From contig NZ_JAPENY010000002.1 of the NCBI RefSeq assembly GCF_026341825.1, forward strand, positions 2,389,001-2,453,000: 64,000 nt of DNA, written 5' to 3'. The position numbers and the translations under genes were made by a program. Each line of letters opens with the position of its first letter. Position 1 is the stretch's first letter. Under the pieces are notes generated by a model. That model ran no database searches. It saw nothing but the letters and a program-made list of their open reading frames with translations, and had not been told where the DNA came from. This DNA is from Streptomyces sp. NBC_00620. Lineage in GTDB: Bacteria > Actinomycetota > Actinomycetes > Streptomycetales > Streptomycetaceae. Positions 58,916-64,000 of the stretch are shown piece by piece.

Positions 58916-60409
58916 ATGAAGCCTGAACACGGCAGCACGGTTGACGGAGTCCTGCGGCGCAGCGCCCGGCGTGTCCCGGCTCGCGTCGCGGTCGACTACC
59001 GCGAGCGCTCCTGGACCTATGCGGAACTTGACGAGGCCGTCTCCCGCGCGGCGAGCGTGCTGCTGGAGCAGGGGCTCGACCCGGGCGACCGCGTCGGAGC
59101 CTACGGCCACAACTCGGACGCGTACCTCATCGGCTTCCTGGCCTGCGCCCGCGCGGGACTCGTACACGTGCCCGTCAATCAGAACCTGACCGGCGACGAC
59201 CTCGCGTACATCGTCGGTCAGTCCGGCAGTTCGCTGGTCCTGGCCGACCCGGACCTCGCGGGTCAACTGCCGGACGGTGTACGCACCTTGCCACTGCGTG
59301 ACGCGGACGACTCACTGCTCGCGCGGCTGGACACGGCACCCGCATACGACGGCGCCGAGCCGCGGAGCGAGACCCTCGTGCAGTTGCTCTACACCTCGGG
59401 CACCACCGCCCTGCCCAAGGGCGCGATGATGACGCACCGCGCCCTCGTGCACGAGTACCTCAGCGCGATCACCGCCCTCGACCTGAGCGCGGGGGACCGT
59501 CCCGTGCACTCGCTGCCGCTCTACCACTCGGCGCAGATGCACGTGTTCCTGCTGCCGTATCTCGCGGTCGGCGCGACGAACATCATCCTCGACGGGCCCG
59601 ACGCCGATCAGATCTTCGACCTGATCGAGGCCGGCCGCGCGGACAGCCTGTTCGCGCCGCCCACCGTGTGGATCGGCCTGTCGAACCGTCCCGACTTCGC
59701 TTCACGTGATCTGAGCGGACTGCGCAAGGCGTACTACGGGGCGTCGATCATGCCGGTGCCCGTCCTGGAACGGCTGCGCGAACGGCTGCCGAAGCTGGGC
59801 TTCTACAACTGCTTCGGCCAGAGCGAGATCGGTCCCCTGGCCACGGTCCTCGCGCCCGACGAGCACAAGGGGCGGATGGACTCCTGCGGACGCCCGGTCC
59901 TGTTCGTCGACGCGCGGGTGGTCGACGAGAACGGCAAGGAGGTGCCCGACGGGACTCAGGGCGAAGTCATCTACCGCTCACCGCAGTTGTGCGAGGGCTA
60001 CTGGGAGAAGCCGGAGGAGACGGCCGAGGCCTTCCGCGACGGCTGGTTCCACTCCGGGGACCTCGTCGTGCGGGACGCCCACGGCTACTTCACCGTTGTC
60101 GACCGGGTGAAGGACGTCATCAACTCCGGTGGCGTACTGATCGCTTCACGCCAGGTCGAGGACGCGCTGTACACGCATGAGGGAGTCGCCGAGGTGGCGG
60201 TGATCGGCCTCCCCGACGAGCGCTGGATCGAGGCGGTCACGGCGGTCGTCGTCCCCCGCGGTGAGGTCACCGAGGCCGAACTCCTCGCGCACGCACGGGA
60301 GAAGCTCGCCCACTTCAAGGCGCCGAAGAGGGTTCTGTTCGTGGACGAGCTGCCGCGCAATGCCAGCGGGAAGATCCTCAAACGGGAGTTGCGGGAGCGG
60401 TTCGCCTGA
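58916..60409 (+). CDS. Acyl-CoA synthetase (FadD family) 2, FadD13-like
   Basis: 497 residues. P-loop LLYTSGTTALPKG, A5 YNCFGQSEIG, C-domain FHSGDLVVRDAHGYFTVVDRVKD, SGGVLI and the catalytic-Lys region PRNASGKILKREL. It resembles long-chain/aromatic acyl-CoA ligases of the FadD13 type. GAGGA 9 nt before the ATG. Convergent with the third synthetase. Confidence 0.92.
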   Translation: MKPEHGSTVDGVLRRSARRVPARVAVDYRERSWTYAELDEAVSRAASVLLEQGLDPGDRVGAYGHNSDAYLIGFLACARAGLVHVPVNQNLTGDDLAYIVGQSGSSLVLADPDLAGQLPDGVRTLPLRDADDSLLARLDTAPAYDGAEPRSETLVQLLYTSGTTALPKGAMMTHRALVHEYLSAITALDLSAGDRPVHSLPLYHSAQMHVFLLPYLAVGATNIILDGPDADQIFDLIEAGRADSLFAPPTVWIGLSNRPDFASRDLSGLRKAYYGASIMPVPVLERLRERLPKLGFYNCFGQSEIGPLATVLAPDEHKGRMDSCGRPVLFVDARVVDENGKEVPDGTQGEVIYRSPQLCEGYWEKPEETAEAFRDGWFHSGDLVVRDAHGYFTVVDRVKDVINSGGVLIASRQVEDALYTHEGVAEVAVIGLPDERWIEAVTAVVVPRGEVTEAELLAHAREKLAHFKAPKRVLFVDELPRNASGKILKRELRERFA

Positions 60410-60411
60410 GA

Positions 60412-60431
60412 CCCGGGCCTTGTGCCCCGGG
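60412..60431. terminator. Short hairpin between convergent acyl-CoA synthetases 2 and 3
   Basis: CCCGGG-N8-CCCGGG in a 26-bp gap between the two stops. Confidence 0.5.
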
Positions 60432-60435
60432 AGAC

Positions 60436-62058
60436 TCAGCCGGCCGCCTCCGCCGCCACCGACCGTGCCCACCGATAGTCCGCCTTCCCGCTCGGTGACC
60501 GCTGGATGGTCTCCGTGATGACGAGCTGGCGCGGAATCTTGTAGCCCGCGAGGTGGGTGCGGCAGTGGGTCTGGATGTCGTCCAGGGACGGGTGATCCGC
60601 GCCACGGCGGAGTTGGACCACCGCTGCCACGTGGTTGCCCCACTTCTCGTCCGGTACGCCGGCGACAAGGGCGTCGTAGACGTCCGGATGGGACTTGAGG
60701 GCCTGCTCGACCTCTTCCGGATAGACCTTCTCGCCACCGGTGTTGATGCACTGGGAGCCGCGGCCGAGGACGGTGACGATGCCCTCCTCGTCGACGGTGG
60801 CCATGTCGCCGAGGAGTACCCAGCGCTCGTCGCCCTTCTGGAAGAAGGTCTCGGCGGTCTTCTTCGGGTCGTTGTAGTAGCCGAGGGGCACGTGGCCGCG
60901 CTGTGCCACCCGCCCCGGCTCGCCGACCGCGACCGGCTCGTACGTGGCCGGATCCACCACCTGGGTACGGGAGTTGACGCGGATCCGGAAACCCCGCTCC
61001 GGCCCCGAGTCGGCCGTCGCCGTGCCGTTGAAGCCCGACTCCGACGAGCCGAAGTTGTTCAGCAGCATCACGTTCGGCACGAGCGTCTGGAACTGCTCGC
61101 GCACGGTCTCCGACATGATCGCGCCGGACGAGGACACGCTGAACATGGAGGAGCAGTCGGTCCCCTTCAAGGGGCCGTTCAGTGCGTCGATCAGTGGCCG
61201 CAGCATCGCGTCGCCGACCAACGACACGCTGGTGACCTTCTCCTTCTCGATCGTCCGCAGTACTTCCTCCGGCACGAACTTGCGGTGGATCACGATGCGT
61301 TGGCCGAAGTTGAAGCCGATGAAGGCGGTGAGTGTCGAGGTGCCGTGCATCAGCGGGGGAGTGGGGAAGAAGGTGATGCCCTCGCCTCCGGCCGCGACGC
61401 GCTCGGCCAGCTCCTCCGGGCTCTTGACCGGCTCGCCCGTCGGTGCCCCACCGCCCAACCCGGAGAAGAAAAGGTCTTCCTGACGCCACATCACACCCTT
61501 GGGCATTCCGGTCGTGCCGCCGGTGTAGATGATGAACTGGTCGTCCGCCGAGCGTGCCGGGAAGCCCCGCTCCGGGGATCCGGCGGCCTCCGCGTCGGCG
61601 AAGTCCACGAGGGGCGGCGAAGTGGCGGTGGACGCCGGTGCCGGCCCCACGCGTATGAGATGCCGCAGGGCCGAGGCTCGTGGCAGCGCCGCCGCCACCC
61701 GCTCCGTGAACTCCGTGTCGAAGACCAGGGCCGCCAGATCCGCGTCCCGGTAGAGGTAGACCAACTCCTCTTCCACATAGCGGTAGTTGACGTTGACCGG
61801 GACGATCCGCGCCTTCAGACAGGCCAGTACGGTCTGCAGGTACTCGATGCCGTTGTAGAGGTGCAGCCCGAGGTGCTCGCCGGGGCGGACGCCGCTGTCG
61901 ATCAGGTGGTGCGCGATGCGGTTCGCGGCCGCGTCCAACTGCGCGTACGTCAGCCGGCGTTCCGCACCGGTGCCGGGGTGGTCGATGTACACGAGCGCCT
62001 CGCGGTCGGGGACCACGTCGACGACCGACTCGAACAGGTCGGCAAGGTTGTACTCCAC
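60436..62058 (-). CDS. Acyl-CoA synthetase (FadD family) 3, FadD19-like
   Basis: 540 residues. GTG with AGGAGGAG just upstream decides the start over a much longer open frame. P-loop IIYTGGTTGMPKGVMWRQED, GSSESGFNGT, and a C-domain with GRGSQCINTGGEKVYPEEVEQAL, ending RSPSGKADYRWA. The GGTTG and MWRxED forms match mycobacterial FadD19 (C26 steroid side-chain CoA ligase) as I recall it, so bulky lipid or steroid acids are plausible substrates. Divergent from the crotonase across the shared operator. Confidence 0.92.
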   Translation of the reverse strand: MEYNLADLFESVVDVVPDREALVYIDHPGTGAERRLTYAQLDAAANRIAHHLIDSGVRPGEHLGLHLYNGIEYLQTVLACLKARIVPVNVNYRYVEEELVYLYRDADLAALVFDTEFTERVAAALPRASALRHLIRVGPAPASTATSPPLVDFADAEAAGSPERGFPARSADDQFIIYTGGTTGMPKGVMWRQEDLFFSGLGGGAPTGEPVKSPEELAERVAAGGEGITFFPTPPLMHGTSTLTAFIGFNFGQRIVIHRKFVPEEVLRTIEKEKVTSVSLVGDAMLRPLIDALNGPLKGTDCSSMFSVSSSGAIMSETVREQFQTLVPNVMLLNNFGSSESGFNGTATADSGPERGFRIRVNSRTQVVDPATYEPVAVGEPGRVAQRGHVPLGYYNDPKKTAETFFQKGDERWVLLGDMATVDEEGIVTVLGRGSQCINTGGEKVYPEEVEQALKSHPDVYDALVAGVPDEKWGNHVAAVVQLRRGADHPSLDDIQTHCRTHLAGYKIPRQLVITETIQRSPSGKADYRWARSVAAEAAG

Positions 62059-62165
62059 CGCTCCTCCTGACCCCGGACGACTTTGACGGCCCATCGGCTC
62101 GGCGCCATCGGCTCGACGGTCATCAGAGCAAAGCCGGACCCAACTGTGAAGGGTCCGCGCAGAAG

Positions 62166-62188
62166 AAATCTGACTACCTGTCAGAAAA
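62166..62188. promoter_or_regulatory. Predicted operator between FadD19-like and crotonase genes
   Basis: AAATCTGAC-N6-TCAGAAAA (spacer TACCTG); TCTGAC-TACCT-GTCAGA is a perfect 6-bp inverted repeat. The same framework occurs at 53649-53671. It is placed to control both divergent genes. Confidence 0.8.
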
Positions 62189-62255
62189 CTCTTGTACTGG
62201 CTCCGCGCCTCCTGCAACCTGTTCTCGCATCCGAGACGGTCGGAGACGACTGCAC

Positions 62256-62285
62256 GACCGGAGTCGACCGGAGTCGACCGGAGAC
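62256..62285. repeat. Three-copy 10-bp tandem repeat
   Basis: GACCGGAGTC twice, then GACCGGAGAC, in the crotonase leader between the operator and the start codon. Confidence 0.6.
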
Positions 62286-62319
62286 GGTCCGGGACGGTTC
62301 CAGACGGGGAGGAAGCCAA

Positions 62320-63120
62320 ATGGGTGGTACGGAACACCTCACCGTGCAGCGCGAAGGCGCCACACTGGTACTCACGCTCAACAGGCCCGAGGTCAAGAAC
62401 GCGCTCTCGCTGCCGATGCTGGTCGGCCTGTACGACGGCTGGATCGAGGCCGACGAGGACGACGCGATCCGCTCGATCGTGCTCACCGGCGCGGGAGGCG
62501 CCTTCTGCGCCGGGATGGACCTCAAGGCGCTGGCCGGGCAGGGCATGGAGGGCCAGGAGTACCGGGACCGGATGAAGGCGGACCCGGATCTGCACTGGAA
62601 GGCGATGCTCCGCCACCACCGTCCCCGCAAGCCGGTGATCGCCGCCGTCGAAGGACACTGCGTCGCGGGCGGCACCGAGATACTCCAGGGCACCGACATC
62701 CGCCTCGCCGGCCAGTCGGCCACCTTCGGGCTCTTCGAGGTGCGGCGCGGCCTGTTCCCGATCGGCGGCTCGACGGTCCGCCTCCAGCGGCAGATCCCGC
62801 GCACCCACGCCCTCGAAATGCTGCTCACCGGACGCCCGTACACGGCGCGGGAAGCCGCCGACATCGGCCTGATCGGGCATGTCGTCCCCGACGGCACCGC
62901 TCTCGACAAGGCCCTCGCGATCGCCGAGCAGATCAACGCCTGCGGCCCGCTGGCCGTCGAGGCCGTCAAAGCGTCCGTGTACGAGACCGCCGAGATGACC
63001 GAGACCGACGGACTCGCCGCCGAACTGGCCCGCGGCTGGCCGGTCTTCGACACCGCCGACGCCAAGGAGGGGTCCCGGGCCTTCGCCGAGAAGCGCCCGC
63101 CCGTCTACCGGCGCGCCTGA
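62320..63120 (+). CDS. Enoyl-CoA hydratase/isomerase (crotonase family)
   Basis: 266 residues. LTLNRPEVKNALS, oxyanion loop VLTGAGGAFCAGMDLKAL and HCVAGGTEILQGTDIRLA; the position usually holding the second catalytic Glu falls in RRGLFPIGGSTVRL, where a clear Glu is not obvious, so it may be an isomerase, hydrolase or atypical hydratase. GGAGG before the ATG. 45 bp before the DUF35 gene, same strand. Confidence 0.9.
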   Translation: MGGTEHLTVQREGATLVLTLNRPEVKNALSLPMLVGLYDGWIEADEDDAIRSIVLTGAGGAFCAGMDLKALAGQGMEGQEYRDRMKADPDLHWKAMLRHHRPRKPVIAAVEGHCVAGGTEILQGTDIRLAGQSATFGLFEVRRGLFPIGGSTVRLQRQIPRTHALEMLLTGRPYTAREAADIGLIGHVVPDGTALDKALAIAEQINACGPLAVEAVKASVYETAEMTETDGLAAELARGWPVFDTADAKEGSRAFAEKRPPVYRRA

Positions 63121-63165
63121 TCCTCGAAAGAGACACGCGCCTGACCTCCGAAGGAGACATCCGGG

Positions 63166-64000
63166 ATGCCCGAAGTCCTCAAAGCCCCCCTCGTCGTCGA
63201 GTTCCCCTTCACCCGCTCACTCGGCCCCGTCCAGAGCGCGTTCCTCACAGGTCTCCGCGAGCGCGTCGTGCTCGGCGTGCGGACCGGCGACGGCCGGACG
63301 CTCGTCCCGCCCGTCGAGTACGACCCCGTCACCGCCGAGGAGATACGCGACCTCGTCGAAGTCGCCCCCACCGGCACAGTCACCACCTGGGCCTGGAACC
63401 ACGAACCCCGCCGCGGCCAGCCCCTCGACACCCCCTTCGCCTGGGTCCTGGTCCAGCTCGACGGCGCCGACACCGGCCTGCTGCACGCCCTCGACGCCCC
63501 CGGCCCCGACGCCGTCCACACCGGCATGCGCGTCCGCGTCCGCTGGGCCGAAGAACGCTCCGGCGCCATCACCGACATCGCCTGCTTCGAGCCGTACGAC
63601 GGCGATCCGTCGGAGCCCACAGGCCGCGGACACGACGGCCGCTTCGAGGACATGGTCACCGGAATCGTCGCCCCCGCCCGGCTCGACTACGTCTACTCGC
63701 CGGGCCGCGCCCAGTCCGCCTACATCAACGCCCTCTCCGAGCAGCGGACCGTCGGCGAACGCTGCCCGTCCTGCCGCAAGGTGTACGTCCCACCCAGGGG
63801 TGCGTGCCCCACATGTGGCGTGGCCACATCGGAGCAGGTGGAAGTGGGCCCGGGCGGCACGGTCACGACGTACTGCATCGTCAACATCAAGGCGAAGAAC
63901 CTCGACATCGAAGTGCCGTACGTCTACGCGCACATCGCCCTCGACGGCGCCGACCTCGCGCTGCACGGCCGTATCGGCGGCATCCCCTACGACCAGGTGC
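63166..64000 (+). CDS. DUF35 OB-fold/Zn-ribbon acyl-CoA-associated protein (3' end outside window)
   Basis: 278 residues visible, no stop before the window ends. AAGGAG 8 nt before the ATG. An N-terminal OB-like region without zinc ligands (PVEYDPVTAEEIRDLVEV, VRVRWAEERSGAITDIACFEP) is followed by a second unit with a full rubredoxin-like zinc knuckle CPSCRKVY...CPTCG and the OB strand GTVTTYCIVNIKA. Such tandem proteins partner thiolases or lipid-transfer aldolases in actinobacterial steroid and fatty acid catabolism, so a thiolase gene is likely just downstream. Likely operon with the crotonase. Confidence 0.9.
   Translation, partial: MPEVLKAPLVVEFPFTRSLGPVQSAFLTGLRERVVLGVRTGDGRTLVPPVEYDPVTAEEIRDLVEVAPTGTVTTWAWNHEPRRGQPLDTPFAWVLVQLDGADTGLLHALDAPGPDAVHTGMRVRVRWAEERSGAITDIACFEPYDGDPSEPTGRGHDGRFEDMVTGIVAPARLDYVYSPGRAQSAYINALSEQRTVGERCPSCRKVYVPPRGACPTCGVATSEQVEVGPGGTVTTYCIVNIKAKNLDIEVPYVYAHIALDGADLALHGRIGGIPYDQV

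Noticed and set aside
60410..62070. A long plus-strand frame opposite the FadD19-like gene
   Set aside because: No motif, and the minus strand encodes a full acyl-CoA synthetase.
1..64000. tRNA, rRNA, riboswitch or replication origin
   Set aside because: I saw no cloverleaf with conserved T-loop, no rRNA-like stretch, no riboswitch core and no DnaA-box cluster.

Overview
This is high-GC actinobacterial DNA, almost certainly a Streptomyces chromosome. The codons are strongly GC-biased at the third position, many adjacent genes overlap by ATGA or GTGA, there is a DmdR-type iron box, and the first genes match the distal end of the coelichelin siderophore locus. I found no rRNA, tRNA or CRISPR array. 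The window starts inside an NRPS gene and ends inside a DUF35 (OB-fold/Zn-ribbon) gene.

Layout. (1) 1-6.4 kb: the 3' end of a coelichelin-type NRPS (cchH), an ABC exporter half with a degenerate ATPase domain (cchI), an esterase (cchJ) and an MbtH protein (cchK). An iron box lies between the divergent cchJ and cchK. (2) 6.4-13.6 kb: a YtcJ-type amidohydrolase, a small unknown protein, an alpha/beta hydrolase, a decayed M23 peptidase tail, a DUF3152 putative zinc protease, and an AfsQ1/Q2-like two-component system with a GerMN-type lipoprotein. (3) 13.6-18.4 kb: a MarR regulator facing a four-gene run (MFS exporter, carboxylesterase, AraC regulator, VOC protein). The same 17-bp palindrome occurs at the marR promoter (once) and at the MFS promoter (twice). 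(4) 18.6-23.4 kb: redox and accessory genes (an HIBADH-like reductase, DJ-1/PfpI, PadR, an NTF2-like protein, a Cys-rich copper-binding protein, an acyl-CoA dehydrogenase). (5) 23.5-31.6 kb: an MMPL exporter, a NarL-type kinase/regulator pair, a secreted SGNH esterase, a second NarL-type regulator with a degraded receiver, and a frameshifted quinone-oxidoreductase pseudogene.

(6) 31.7-44.1 kb: a glycan-use locus. It holds a secreted beta-propeller/ricin-lectin hydrolase, a GH95 enzyme, a LacI regulator, a three-gene sugar ABC importer lacking its ATPase, and a GH3 enzyme. A CGAAAG-A-CTTTCG operator is upstream of GH95 and of the importer, and a one-mismatch copy lies upstream of the secreted hydrolase. 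A LacI C-terminal remnant also survives here. (7) 44.3-53.5 kb: a second carboxylesterase paralogous to the one in region 3, an MpaB/DUF2236 protein, a Ser/Thr kinase with C-terminal TPR repeats, a phytoene-desaturase-like FAD protein, a 171-bp MITE-like element inserted in the shared CTAG stop codons of two convergent genes, a RibD/DHFR-like reductase and a secreted beta-lactamase-family hydrolase. (8) 53.7-64 kb: lipid or steroid-type acyl-CoA catabolism (a nitronate-monooxygenase-like protein, three acyl-CoA synthetases, a crotonase, a DUF35 protein). An identical-architecture 23-bp operator (AAATCTGAC-N6-TCAGAAAA) precedes two separate promoters.

The strongest points for follow-up are the shared-operator regulons (MarR, LacI and the acyl-CoA set), the MITE in overlapping stop codons, the ABC exporter half that keeps only its signature motif, and the degenerate response regulator duplicate.
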